Positions 9,191-21,163 are shown, counted from the first letter of the stretch. The stretch: DNA of 64,000 nucleotides from Hofstenia miamia (GCA_004352715.1 SCFE01000022.1:1684260-1748259), one strand, 5' to 3'. Notes: generated by a model from the letters alone, not told the origin. Numbers and translations: made by a program.

Positions 9191-10370
9191 TGCATGTTGA
9201 TATGGCTAATTGTCTAATTACGAATTACGCTTGCGGCTATAGCAGTTGGCAGCAATATTTGTATTAAATACATTGTTACAAGACTACAGATATATCATTT
9301 CTGGCTAAATTAATTACAATATTTACATATAGCATTAGTCTTTTCTTTTGAATCTCCCAGGTGACTGAGAATTCCATAGTTTCTGCTACACAATATTTCT
9401 ACAGAGAAATACATTTGTACACTTATGATTTATTATAACTAGTTTCGAATTCATGCAATATAAATAAACGTTTCTATATCTAATTTTGATGAAATGTTTA
9501 CAAAATGGAACCTAAAAATATTACACATTTGATTTTAGGTCGACAAAGATATCCTAAGCATCAATCAATTTACTTTAAATTTATTAGCATTTTTCTGCTA
9601 TAGACAACATTAGAACTAATTAAGTAGAATTCATGGATTGACTGCACACAAAAAATTTGTAGGTAATTGTTATTAATTTTTCAACGCGACATAATTTTTA
9701 TTAATTGATTAAGGAAATGAAATTAGTTTTATACAATACTAAAGCATAAAACAATAAATAAATTCGAATTTTAATGTTGCATTATGATTTTCTAAAAAAT
9801 AAAACACCGTAACAAGGACACCAGTTATATTACGTGAAAACCAATTAAAATTATCTCCAATGTGTATATAATAGAAAAGAGCAGGCTTTTAAATAATATA
9901 ATGGATTAAAAAATTTTCATGTTGTTTTAGAGTATTAATTAACCATATTTAGGTCGGGATTTTTGACATACGAAAATGGTTGGGATGAGGTAAAATTACA
10001 CCACCTATTTAATTTCCGTTCTTGTAATCCAATAAATCCATAATTTTGCATGTGGTAAGCCTGAACATCAACTTTTACAAAAATGTCATTATTTCAAAGT
10101 TGGGTATAATTTTTTGCTGAAGTCAGTAGTTTTTAGAGGTAGGTATGTATTTTTTTGTTCATAATCCAACAAATATATCCTAAAATATATACACACTAAC
10201 TGACACATCATAATATTCCAAATAAAGGGCAATTGAGGAAATAAAATTCAATTCATCTAAAATTCTACTTCCATTAAACAAATTTTTCCATACATTTTTT
10301 TAGAGAATGGAATCGAGCCAAAACTTTCTGAAAATACGTCAAACTAAATTTGATGCTAGTAAAATTTTGG
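9191..10370. other. AT-rich sequence upstream of the calpain gene, no gene seen
   Basis: No open frame with family features. The region contains the presumed calpain 5' UTR and promoter, but I see no element that I can name with confidence. Confidence 0.4.
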
Positions 10371-10379
10371 CTGTGTGTG

Positions 10380-12165
10380 TGGGGCTCGCAACGTAGCAAG
10401 CTAGATGGTACCAACCAGATCTTTTTCTGAAGCCCTCAGTAAAGAATGATTTGATTTTATGAAAACATGTTCAGAATATCAAATGGGCTCTGCCAACGCT
10501 CCTATTAGCAGTAGAAGCCTGAGAGCTTCCTACGTGGCCTTTCAACGTACGTGATTAGAGGTTGGGGTGACAGGACTTAATATGTCTTAAATACCAACCT
10601 CTACTCTTGTAAGCTTTGAAACAGCCCTTAGCTTCAAACGTCCAGCAATTGGCATCCGCTTTAGTATTGGACTTCTGATTATAGTCATCCCTGATGTGAT
10701 GATTCAGCTTTTTCTGTGCTGAAAACATACGTGCACACTCCGTTCACCCTACGTGTCTTGTACTGGCATGTGTGAACTTTGGTATTGTTGCAAAGCGCGT
10801 TCCTTTTGCAGAGTAACTCTGTTCCACCGTCAATTGTCTTGAGTTGAATACACGATGCGATCAACTTGGAAAATTGGAAAATATCGTCCATTAATCGCTG
10901 CACATCTAGTACAAGCCGTTCACTCAGCACTGACTCCTACGTGCACTTACTGTGTGGCAACTACTTTCGGGAACTATTGATGCTTTGTCATTTGTAACTC
11001 AAGGAGCGGTCACTATCATAGTTTTCATTGTGCGACATCATCCGGCTTTGAAATACTAAAAGCTTACGTGCTGCGGTGGGGTTACTGAAGAAGTCAACAG
11101 ACTAAATCAGTAGATGAAACCAAGATTCGGGTCCGGACCATACCCCTAGAAGTGTACCTGGCCCGTTTGATATTGAGAAACCTCTAGCGAACCCTGGTAC
11201 GCAGAGTGCTGATCTTTGTTGAGTCTGATCAGCAGAGTGAGGCCGAAGGCCGAACTTCAGCTGAGAGGTTTGCACCTTTCCCGCTGTGGTCAACCAAGGC
11301 TACTAACGGTGGTAGCTTAAGATAGCGCCTGCTGGCTGCTAATGGATCCCTGAAAGTAATTTGGAGCAGTATTTACTAAAAGGCAAGGCATTCCAGCTAA
11401 TAGAGGCCTCACTCAACTCCTTAATATGTTGTATCATAACTACTTGTGACACAGCAAAGCTGCTTCGCAGGCCTGGGCCTATCTCATAGGGCAGAGACAG
11501 AGAGTTTCCTCTCTGTATGACTGCCATATGAGATGCCAACTAACTGGTGCCAGTAGCAGTCTTGCTAACGGTGTTTGCACTGTGTCGCCGTCTGTCTCCA
11601 CAACACCAGAACAGACAGGCTTCTTGACCGTTACCGCCCCCATATATACAAAGTATACATGGTGGCACATTCTGTACCCTGGTTTTAACGTCTGATGTGG
11701 GTACGGGCCTCCGCACACCGACGTGCCCACTGAGTGTTATCATTAACCAGGAACCACCGCGAAGGGGTACTCTTTGGGACGTTTTAGGCAAAGCCCTTAA
11801 GGGTTTACGTGCAACTACTGTGCACACTTGTTGGAAAGGTATGAGTCCATAAGCCTGCTCCTTCGTGAGTTTATCCCAGGGTGAAGCGCCACAAAAAACC
11901 ATTTTACAAGTGTTTATGGAGACCTCAAGCATCTCCAGTTCTCTACAAGTTTCTGTCCATGTTTCACATGCATAGGTTAGTGAGGGTACCAGAACACTTT
12001 ATAGAAAAAGGTAGGAAAATGACTTGCCAAACCAATTCAGCGTAGCACCTTGCCAACAACACTTTTATTCCGATATCTAGCTACTAAGAAAGCTGTCCTA
12101 GCATTGAGCCTAAATACTTTGAAACAAACTCAATACTTTGACCTAAACAATGCACTCGAGTGCTC
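10380..12165 (-). mobile_element. GC-rich LINE remnant with RT C-terminal coding (copy 2)
   Basis: On the minus strand, about 12165-11770 encodes a broken LINE reverse-transcriptase C-terminus: NARTAFLVARYRNKSVVGKV, GLASHFPTFFYKVF, then after a frameshift LTYACETWTETCRELEMLEV and SPWDKLTKEQA. This matches the L.YG.ETW......L...E...LR.ILG.....D..TNEE pattern found after the RT domain of many LINEs. It is followed (about 11770-11070) by the segment shared with copy 1 at 594-1500. The block 11070-10380 is similarly GC-rich, contains an 81-codon minus-strand frame at 10930-10685 with no recognised domain, and may be more 3' sequence or another repeat. All coding is disrupted. Confidence 0.65.
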
Positions 12166-12823
12166 TTTTCCCCACCTCAATTTTTTAAAATAATCAAACG
12201 TGTGCAAGGTGAGTAAATTTAACCCACCTCAACCTAAATAAGTTAAACAAATGAAAATATTAAATAATCATTGGTCTTAATGTCTAAGTAAAGTTCAATT
12301 TTAGGGCTTTAAGTGACTTGTTTACGCCACAACTATCTCCTTATGTATTCTAAAAATTCTCGAAATCAAACATGGTTTGTTTGCCAAACTCTGCTTCAAT
12401 GGTTATGGATAACCAGAAAACACGCAACTAATCCATGTCTGTCTGTAAAAAGGGGTTTACTGGTTTATCAATATACATGTAATTTAGTTAAATTTGAGTT
12501 CTTCAATTGAAAGGGGAATATAATGTAAATGAATGATATCTCGTTGAGTGGAGACTCGTCAACTATAGTCATTTGACACAAAGTTGCATTGTGAAGTGCC
12601 AATAAAATTTCCAGTATATAGAAATTTTAATAATGCTAAGTGGTTGTATTAGATATAGAAAAACATATTCTCAGCAAGTAATATGTTAATTTGGATGGTG
12701 CTGAGGTACTTAGGAAAATTAACAATATAAATGATTTAAATAACTGAAAATGCTTACTAGCAGAACAAAATATACTGCATGTAGTTAAAGCTGTAGCGAA
12801 ATTTAAAAACAATAAATGTTTTA
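12166..12823. other. Non-coding spacer between two LINE remnants
   Basis: AT-rich sequence with no supported gene. The 65-codon frame at 12313-12510 has no domain and no codon pattern that I trust. Confidence 0.4.
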
Positions 12824-13375
12824 TTAAACTTTTTGAAATACATCAAGATAGCTTATTATTGGATGAGAGATATCGACTAGGGAACACATTCTGAATTTGA
12901 TAACTGAAGTAAAATTTGTAACCATTTTAGCCCTAACAGCTTTAACCTGAAAACAATCTATGTTTTGTTTTAGAACATTTGAGCACCTTCCCCATACGAT
13001 GCAGTAATCCCGCAGTTTTCTCATTATAAGAGAGTCAAATAGAGAACTCCTTAGTTGAAAATCCATATATCGTCTATCTACAAAGCAGGTAGAGATCAGT
13101 ATTAACAACTTTTAATAGTTTTTCGACATGTTCATTAAAAGATAGCCTCTCATCAAATGTGACTCTCAAATTCAACTAGGTGAAACTTTGATGAAAGAAT
13201 CTGGACATACATGACTTACCTTCATTTAATAAGCAGTTGTTTTGTCTTATCAACGTTATTTCTGAAATTGTGTTTACAGCAATTCTGGACTTATTCGATC
13301 AATTCTGCTGTAGGAGCAAAATCAGATTTAATACCTATAGCGAGATTATCGTCTGCTCACTTAACCATAAGTAAG
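12824..13375 (-). mobile_element. CR1/Jockey-like LINE reverse transcriptase remnant
   Basis: Reading the minus strand from about 13360 downwards gives ADDNLAIGIKSDF (the YADD catalytic box region), then NNVDKTKQLLIK, then LRVTFDERLSFNEHVEKLL. These are the hallmarks of the second half of a non-LTR reverse transcriptase. The frame at 13108-12824 continues with DSLIMRKL, YCIVWGRCSNVL and QVKAVRAKMV, the thumb-to-C-terminal region (L.YS.I...L.Y....WG....  .Q..AVR). There are several stops and shifts, so it is inactive. It differs from the GC-rich LINE next door and has the base composition of the host. Confidence 0.75.
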
Positions 13376-13407
13376 GTTAAGAAATGCTAGACCATTAATA
13401 CCACCAA

Positions 13408-15090
13408 ATTACATTCCATTTTATTCAAAAAATATCTGTATGCTTCCTAATTATTTATTGGTACTTAGTTTGTAGTATGTGTTTATTTAACTGTCTGTAC
13501 AATTTTGCAATTATGTATATACCTGTATCCTATTTGTGCATATGTAGTGAACAACCAAATAGAAGCTATTGAAGATTAAATACTGTATATTCTAATACAG
13601 AAATGTAAATAATTTAATAAATTTTCTCTTAAATTATATATTTTTTTTTATTATTTTTGTAATTTCACACTAAGACAAAAATTTTATTNNNNNNNNNNNN
13701 NNNNNNNNNNNNNNNNNNNNNNNNNNNNNNNNNNNNNNNNNNNNNNNNNNNNNNNNNNNNNNNNNNNNNNNNNNNNNNNNNNNNNNNNNNNNNNNNNNNN
13801 NNNNNNNNNNNNNNNNNNNNNNNNNNNNNNNNNNNNNNNNNNNNNNNNNNNNNNNNNNNNNNNNNNNNNNNNNNNNNNNNNNNNNNNNNNNNNNNNNNNN
13901 NNNNNNNNNNNNNNNNNNNNNNNNNNNNNNNNNNNNNNNNNNNNNNNNNNNNNNNNNNNNNNNNNNNNNNNNNNNNNNNNNNNNNNNNNNNNNNNNNNNN
14001 NNNNNNNNNNNNNNNNNNNNNNNNNNNNNNNNNNNNNNNNNNNNNNNNNNNNNNNNNNNNNNNNNNNNNNNNNNNNNNNNNNNNNNNNNNNNNNNNNNNN
14101 NNNNNNNNNNNNNNNNNNNNNNNNNNNNNNNNNNNNNNNNNNNNNNNNNNNNNNNNNNNNNNNNNNNNNNNNNNNNNNNNNNNNNNNNNNNNNNNNNNNN
14201 NNNNNNNNNNNNNNNNNNNNNNNNNNNNNNNNNNNNNNNNNNNNNNNNNNNNNNNNNNNNNNNNNNNNNNNNNNNNNNNNNNNNNNNNNNNNNNNNNNNN
14301 NNNNNNNNNNNNNNNNNNNNNNNNNNNNNNNNNNNNNNNNNNNNNNNNNNNNNNNNNNNNNNNNNNNNNNNNNNNNNNNNNNNNNNNNNNNTTACATTTT
14401 ACGTGATTAGCTTAATATTAGGTTGCATTGGAGCATTGCACTGTAAAAATGTACTCAATTAAAGACGTAACAATTTACAAATTACATTCCATTTTATTCA
14501 AAAATATTTGTATGCTTCTTAATTATTTATTGGTACTTAGTTTGTAGTATGTGTTTATTTAACTGTCTGTACAATTTTGCAATTATGTATATACCTGTAT
14601 CCTATTTGTGTATATGTAGTGAACAAACAAATAGAAACTATTGAAGTCTAAATACTGTATATTCTAATACAGAAATGAGAATAACATATATCTTATTTGT
14701 GCATATGTAGTGAACAACCAAATAGAAGCTATTGAAGATTAAATACTGTATATTCTAATACAGAAATGTAAATAATTTAATAAATTTTCTCTGAAATTAT
14801 ATATAAATTTAAAGAATTATCTTATTGACAATATTTACAAATTTTTGGTAATTTAAATAAAAAATAATTATTTATTTGCAAACTTAACAGTTTTGAATGA
14901 TTTGTGATCAAATATGTCATTGGCAAGATTTATAAATTCAAAATTCAATATTAAAAAATACAAAATATTAGAATCCTTATATTATTATATTCGTTTTGTA
15001 TTAAGAGTTACATTTTACGTGATTAGCTTAATATTAGGTTGCATTGGGGCATTGCACTGTAAAAATGTACTCAATTAAAGACGTAAAAAT
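13408..15090. repeat. Tandem repeat, unit about 616 bp, interrupted by an assembly gap
   Basis: Block A ('ttacattttacgtgattagc' onward) occurs at 14392-14470 and 15008-15086. Block B ('attccattttattcaaaaa' to 'taataaattttctct') occurs before the gap at about 13410-13645 and after it at about 14483-14800. In the second B an internal segment of about 100 bp (ending 'ctaatacagaaatg') is itself duplicated. The A-to-A distance gives a unit of about 616 bp. The 703 N between the copies presumably hide further units. Confidence 0.75.
13689..14391. other. Assembly gap (703 N)
   Basis: Unknown bases inside the 616 bp tandem repeat; the true copy number is not determined. Confidence 0.95.
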
Positions 15091-15796
15091 TTACAAAATA
15101 TGTGTTTTTTCAAAATTTATGAAATCATAATAGTTATTTTAGAAATTCAAAATGACCGCCTTCAAAATCAAAGCATTTTTTTAGTTTTTGAATCCAATAG
15201 TTTATGCCTCTTTTCATCATATAGCATGCCAAGAAGTAAAAGACAAGTGTTCAGATAATCAATGTTATCAATAGCAGCCTAGTGCCTTTGCATTTCTGTT
15301 AGGATTAATAACTTATGTTGGACAGGAAAAGAAAATTGTTACTTTTTTTTAATGGGCACCTGTAAATGAAATATATAATTACTAATCACCTATGCTTAAG
15401 CAAATTTTGATCGATCTTATTTGTTTATAAAATTAAGCTCATCCAGAACAACGTTCACCTGAAATATCTCGAATTAACGTAGGAATGTAAACATGTGTAT
15501 TGTAATTGGATAGCCAATTGGATGCATATTTGATTGAATAGTGAATAAACAAAATCAGATAGAAATTGAAATTAGGGTAAATTAGATGTCCATTTCCCAA
15601 GTTTTCTACGTAAATCAAACTAAAAATGAAGCATGTAATATAAGCAAAAATCCAAATCCCCACACATAATAAGCAAGATAAGAACGTTACCATACTCATA
15701 AAACCATTTTCCTAGGAATTATTAGCTTTTAATTTTGGCAGGTATTTAATGGACACCCTGTAGTTTACAGTGTATGTACTGTTAACATATGTGAAT

Positions 15797-16132
15797 CAGA
15801 CTTGTCTCCGATCCAACATTTCCAACTCGGCTCGGCTCGCTTAAATTTTGTGTAAGTTCGGCTCCTCTCACCACATAAAATCTTTAAATGAGGCTCGTTT
15901 TTGCTCGGTATTTTTTTAAAAATATTGTGCTCAAAGAATTTTTTACATAGCTCTTCCTATTATTTAATAAACATTTCTTAAATAAGATTACAGGAAAGGC
16001 ATACTGAATGCAAAAAATAAGAAAAATCTCCATAATCAAATTAGCAAGCAGAACTATAAACTTGATTTGCATATCAAATACTCTGCTCAAGCTCGGCTCG
16101 GCTCGGCTCGGATCGGCTCGTTGACAAGTCTG
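15797..16132. mobile_element. hAT-type MITE, 'GGCTC' family, copy 1
   Basis: The ends are CAGACTTGTC and GACAAGTCTG. Flanks are atgtgaat (15789-15796) and atgtgtat (16133-16140), an 8 bp target duplication with one mismatch, as expected for hAT elements. Just inside both ends lie arrays of GGCTC/GCTCG pentamers. The interior has 'gaggctcgttt', an A/T tract and 'taataaacatttctta'. There is no transposase. The 68-codon minus-strand frame at 15884-16090 lies wholly inside and is not a gene. Confidence 0.88.
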
Positions 16133-16913
16133 ATGTGTATATCCTTCTCAGACATTCACATTGTATGGAAGTCTAAAAATATTTAAATTGCGGCTTAGCG
16201 CTGCTAGATCTCAATTGCTTCTGATGAAATTAATAAATTTTTCTATTGTTAATATTTTCATTAAAATTGTCTGTGCAAATTTGTACACAGTATGACTTAA
16301 TCATGTAATTTTGTACCAAAGTCATAATATTTTAATAACGTATTTTTGTTGAAAACATTTTATTTAGAGTTTCTTATGAATTACAGCATTAAAATCATTC
16401 AAAAACCTGTTTCTTGTAAAGCTATATCATGATTTGTGAATAACTCAAATTCAACTAGTTTTACCAAATTCCCCATTTTGCAGAATGCTAATTTTTAACA
16501 ATTATACCAATTTTACTAAATTATACCAATATTTAGACCAAATTCATTTTAAGTTAACGAAAAAGTTGCCTAATTTAATATACAAAAATATTCAAAGTTG
16601 AATATAAATTCATATTTCAATAAAAATCTAGTTTCTACCATGTGTACCATTTTAAACATTGTGTTTCAAGGGGATATATTTTTATTGGTATTCTAGAATA
16701 TTCGTGTATTTGCATTTTTCTATTTCATGATTGCATGAAAATGCATTTGGACTGCAAACAATACAAAACGTGTGCAAGTTGCTAAATCAAAGGAATTTCC
16801 AACAAGATATTAAGCATTGAAATTTTATATTTCGTTGTTTAGTTGTTTATCATAAAGCATAATTTTACAAAATTTTGCATAAGCCACCAAATTTGACCAT
16901 CATTGACATATCC

Positions 16914-17087
16914 TTAGGCCACGGTTAGACTAATGATTGGTTCAAAAGTGATCTGTCACATTCGAACGCGCACGATTTCTTTTTGTGATCGTCACATCGC
17001 TAATTATCTCGGTTGGTTAGACATGCGATTTAATCAAAATGTGACAGATCACTTTTGAAACAATCATCTAGTCTAACCGTGGCCTTA
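16914..17087. mobile_element. PIF/Harbinger-type MITE, near-palindromic, 168 bp
   Basis: The left half 'ggccacggttagactaatga' and following 'caaaagtgatctgtcaca' are repeated as the reverse complement in the right half, ending 'ctagtctaaccgtggcc'. The element (16917-17084) is flanked by TTA on both sides (16914-16916 and 17085-17087), matching the 3 bp TWA target of PIF/Harbinger. The whole unit can fold into one long hairpin. It has no coding capacity. Confidence 0.85.
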
Positions 17088-17351
17088 GGCTAAATTTGAA
17101 AGCAAACTTGATCATTCATCCAAATAATATTTGTGATTTCCTTTATGCTTTATAGCCTACAAAATAAGAGTCGAGTTTATTTTGATATTTAACATATAAA
17201 TAGGTGTTGAAATTTTATTACGATCTGGAAAAAATTGTAATTTCTATAATAAATTTCAACTATTTATTCAGAAATCAATTATATTTACTTTTGCTGTGTT
17301 TTTGTGTAATGTGATTTTTTGCATCAGCTCGAGATCTAAAGCTCAACTAAA

Positions 17352-18331
17352 AATAGTGGCCACATTCAAGGACTACTTAAGAGATTATAAAAGTGGCCAC
17401 ATTATAAACACATTTTTGATAACAAACTAAAGACAAATATAGGCTTATAAAATATATTTGGAAATATAATTGTCTCAGCTTGTAACCTGGTGACAAAGTT
17501 ATTTGACAAGTTTGCCATGCAAAGCGTGACACGCAGATAAACGTCTTGAAACTGAATCCATTAAACGGACTCTAACTTCTTGAGTTATTTGGTGTTGCGA
17601 TTCAAGGACTTAACTCTTTAATTCTTTCACATTTGTAGGATGTTTTTTCTCGACAAAATCCTTCAGAATTTGCCACACTTTCTCTATGGGTACTAGATCG
17701 GTGGTATGAGAAGTTGCTCCATCTTGTTCTAAGATCCATGAATCGGGATATAAGCAGGTTGCTTATGGTACCAATTCCTCGAGTATTTGGCAATATTTTG
17801 AATTATTAATTATACCAGTGCCATCTAGTATGAAAACTAATGATAGTCAAATTGTGAAAAGTGGCAACTTTTTTTTACTTATGCTATACCTTCCTGGCGA
17901 TGAAAAAAACGAAAAAAAAATAAAACAAAAAAAAACAAAAAAAGGCGATGAAACTTTACTTAACTTTATATTAATATTTACAAATAGTATGGTCTGTGAA
18001 TGGTGACGGGAATGAGGCAGTGTAGTGTTTTTCGGTACAGTGATGACAAAAGAACTTGTCTCAACTTGTAACCTGGTGACAATGTTATTTAACAAGTTTG
18101 CCAGGCAAAGCGTGACACGCAGATAAACGTCTTGAAACTGAATCCATTAAACGGACTTAACTTCTTGAGTTATTTGGTGTTGCGATTCAAGGATGTAACT
18201 CTAGTTATATAAGCAGGTTGCTTATGGTACAAATTCCTCGAGTATTTGGCAATATTTTGCCAGACATGCTCTTAAATTGAAATATAGTGGGAAAACTAAT
18301 GATAGTAGAATTTTGATAAGTGGCCACTTTT
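17352..18331 (-). mobile_element. Tc1/mariner-type remnant, partly duplicated
   Basis: On the minus strand near 17745-17610 the sequence reads ILEQDGATSHTT, then VPIEKVWQILKDFVEKKHP. This is the QDGAP.H motif and the NPIE.W..LK motif that bracket the catalytic acids of a Tc1-type transposase, with the segment between them deleted. Copies of 'gtggccac' occur at both margins (about 17358, 17394, 18323) and could be terminal repeats. The block 17474-17870 recurs in shorter form at 18057-18331 ('aagcgtgacacgcagataaa', 'aagcaggttgcttatggtac'), with the transposase piece missing from the second copy. Confidence 0.65.
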
Positions 18332-18919
18332 TTGCTTCCAAAGTTGAAAACCGGAGTTTTTGGTTTAAAGCAAAGCCAGTAATATATAAACTACATTAAT
18401 AATCGAAGTGCCAGATACGACAATAAATTACATTCGAAAACTGATTTAAGCGATGTATTTATTGACGTGCAAGTATGAGAAATTTGTTAGCAGTTCAAAT
18501 ATTTGTGTTGACTTCTTTGTAAAGGAGTTGACAATGTCCACATTTGAATTCAGTCTAATAGAGTATTATTTACAAATTTTAAATTTGAATTTAACATTTA
18601 AGCGAAAATGGTAACTATTCTTCTCTTAAAGCTGTAGGCCTATTTACGAATGTTGGATTCAACTAGGAGACTGTTCATTCACAATTAACAGGACAATGGT
18701 AAAGGGGGGGTAAATTGCGCAATGGGGTAATTTGTACGCATGAGGATAAACTACTTAAAGCATTATCAATATGCTACTTGAATATCTAGGCAGAAAGATA
18801 TTGGATGCCCATTATTTCATACTTGGTTGATTATATTTTGCCACTTTTATTTTGCATCGACGTTAGGCATTGTTTAAAATTGCGCGCGCAATAGGTGCGT
18901 GGTTTTAATCCCTATGCAC
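18332..18919. other. Non-coding, no gene seen
   Basis: AT-rich sequence with one G-run ('aaaggggggg') near 18702. No coding evidence. Confidence 0.4.
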
Positions 18920-19095
18920 CAGTAGCGTACGCAGGGGGGGGACATGGTGGAATGCCCCCGTCAGGTTTCGAAAATCGATTTTGACTGGAAAAATCAAAAA
19001 ATCTTTCGTAAAAAATCGAAAAATTTAAAATCTAGGATCGTGAAATGCATTATTTAGGGTCTATTTTCTCAATATTTTCAAAAATTTTAGTGGGG
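18920..19095. mobile_element. hAT-type MITE, poly-G family, left part only
   Basis: It starts with 'cagtagcgtacgcag' followed by an eight-G run and shares 'aaaatttaaaatctaggatc' and 'gtgaaatgcattattt' with the complete copy at 20822-21155. The right end is missing after 'tattttcaaaaatttt'. Confidence 0.75.
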
Positions 19096-19399
19096 TCACC
19101 GTCGATCAAAAAGACACATTGCGAATTTGTGCAAAAATTAAAACCTTAAAAAAACATTATTAAATATTTTAAGAAAAACATACCTGTATATGTTGAATGT
19201 CTTAAACCGAAAAGTCTGTCTTAACTTTTATTCTGAGGAAAGTGCCGTAACTTTCAAGCGGCAAAATGTTGTTACAAAGCAGATAGTTTTACAAGAATGT
19301 ATACTGCGCACATCTCTTCTCTATTTGGAACGGCTTGGTTCGGTTATTTTCTGTTTTTGAAAATTGGAACAGTTTGCAGCTCTGTCTTGAAGGCTTAAT

Positions 19400-20106
19400 G
19401 TGTGTTCCCACTATCGACTTTTATCAGCAGATTTTAATCGAAAATGCAATTATTTTCGTTCACATTGGCGATTTTTTATCATCCGATTTNNNNNNNNNNN
19501 NNNNNNNNNNNNNNNNNNNNNNNNNNNNNNNNNNNNNNNNNNNNNNNNNNNNNNNNNNNNNNNNNNNNNNNNNNNNNNNNNNNNNNNNNNNNNNNNNNNN
19601 NNNNNNNNNNNNNNNNNNNNNNNNNNNNNNNNNNNNNNNNNNNNNNNNNNNNNNNNNNNNNNNAGAAAAAGCGGAGTTGGAAGAGCGTTCAGACTATCGA
19701 TTTTTTATCAGATGATAAATTATCATCTTTTGATTGACAGTAAGAAAAACAACAACATCTGTTTATGGATTGGTTTGTCTTGGAATGTAAACAATGTTTA
19801 CATATTTTGAAGTTGAAATATTTCAACGACAATAATTTACGTTTTGGAAGTCTGTTCCCTACTTGAGAAGTAAGCAATTAGTTTCAAGTAGCTATTCGAC
19901 TAGTTTTAGTACCGTTCAGACTATCGACTTTTATCAGCTGATAAATTATCAGATGACAGTAATCTGGCTGTTTTGCCAAAAAATCGGATGGAGCGTTCAG
20001 ACTATCGACTTTTATCAGCCGATAAAAAAGCAGATAGAGTGTTCACACTATCGACTTTTATCACCGATTTCTTGACAGATGATAAAAGTCGATAGTGGGA
20101 ACACAC
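19400..20106. mobile_element. Hairpin-rich TIR element with repeated 'actatcgacttttatcag' motif
   Basis: The left end 'gtgtgttcccactatcgact' followed by tttatca is mirrored exactly at the right end (20080-20106). Inside, 'gttcagactatcgact' or close variants plus 'tttatcag' occur near 19688, 19914, 19994 and 20037, often followed by 'ctgataaattatcag', itself a palindrome. The interior contains a 174 N gap. Flanks are cttaat and ctttat, too weak to call a target duplication. This looks like a MITE in which related elements have inserted into or recombined with one another. Confidence 0.65.
19490..19663. other. Assembly gap (174 N)
   Basis: Unknown bases inside the hairpin-rich element, probably unresolved because of the repeated inverted motifs. 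Confidence 0.95.
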
Positions 20107-20821
20107 CTTTATCGAAAGCATTTCTGCATAATTACTTATAGTTGATCTAGAGAAAATAACTTTCTTGCTTCTCTTTGTTATATATCAGTGATTTTTTGTG
20201 TAAGCTTTCCAATCAATTCTATTCGTTGAAATTTGCATCAGCTAGTTATAGATAAATGGTAATTACAAATGTTATAAGTATTGATGACAGAACAATTGGT
20301 CTCATAAGTGATAATTGCTCGAAACACGAAGTAAAATTACGTTACTCATAAACATAGCAAAAGTCAATAGATCTGATATCTGAATAAATAATTGAAACAT
20401 ATTATGAAAATTACAGGTGCTATTTTCTCACAATCTTAATGCAATTTTAACACCTGCAAAATATCAAAATACACCGGAATCTTATTTTGTCAGCTTAAAA
20501 GAAGTCAAAAATATTATTCAAATTGGATTTCGAATTTCCAGCTTTGTAGTGCGACAGTTTTTTCTATCTATCCATTCCCATCACATGTCAGACTTGTCCC
20601 ACCCCACGTTCCATGGGAAATGCCAAGGCACACGACAACCCTGTTAGATACCTTTTTTTATTTATAGAGCAGTATCTTAATTATTAAAAATAGGAAACAT
20701 TATAATTGTGAAATTCTCAAAGCATTGTTTTCGGCTGATGAGATTATTTGATACAAAAGTGCCGAAATATTCTGAAAAATGTGTTGAAAAACAATGAAAA
20801 CGCAGGTTTTTAAAACATTGC
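20107..20821. other. Non-coding, no gene seen
   Basis: AT-rich sequence. A 76-codon frame at 20417-20647 shows no family features. A chance CTGATGA...CGAAA occurs near 20735 but is not a ribozyme (see rejected items). Confidence 0.4.
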
Positions 20822-21155
20822 CAGTGGCCTACACAGGGGGGGGNAAACTAAAAACTATTTACAAAATAATAGTAACATATACATATATAATTGATTGGTG
20901 TGTGTTTGTTGGGGATTTGTGTGTGTGTGTACATTATCTAGGATCATACGAAATTTTGAAGGAGTGTAGTGTATTATTGTCATTAAGGGTCTGGATAAAT
21001 CAAAAAACTTTTCGTAAAAAATTAAAAAATTTAAAATCTAGGATCGTGAAATGCATTATTTATGGTCTATTTTCTCAATATTTTCAAAATTTTTCGCCCC
21101 GCAGTGGGTAATGACGATGATGTCCCCCCGTCAAGAAATCCTGCGTACGCCCATG
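20822..21155. mobile_element. hAT-type MITE, poly-G family, complete copy
   Basis: Ends are 'cagtggcctacacag' and 'ctgcgtacgcccatg' (11 of 15 positions inverted-complementary). They are flanked by aacattgc (20814-20821) and aatattgc (21156-21163), an 8 bp target duplication with one mismatch. A run of G with a single N (20844) follows the left end. The 105- and 83-codon frames crossing this unit are chance readings. Related fragments lie at 18920-19095 and about 1873-1914. Confidence 0.82.
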
Positions 21156-21163
21156 AATATTGC

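Noticed and set aside
15884-16090. 68-codon minus-strand frame and its counterpart at 61488-61718
   Set aside because: Both lie inside copies of the GGCTC hAT MITE; the similarity is at DNA level and the reading is not conserved as protein.
20720-20780. Hammerhead-ribozyme-like CTGATGA...CGAAA
   Set aside because: The sequence between the two boxes does not form a stem II and the outer flanks do not pair; another CTGATGA near 53694 lacks a GAAA partner.
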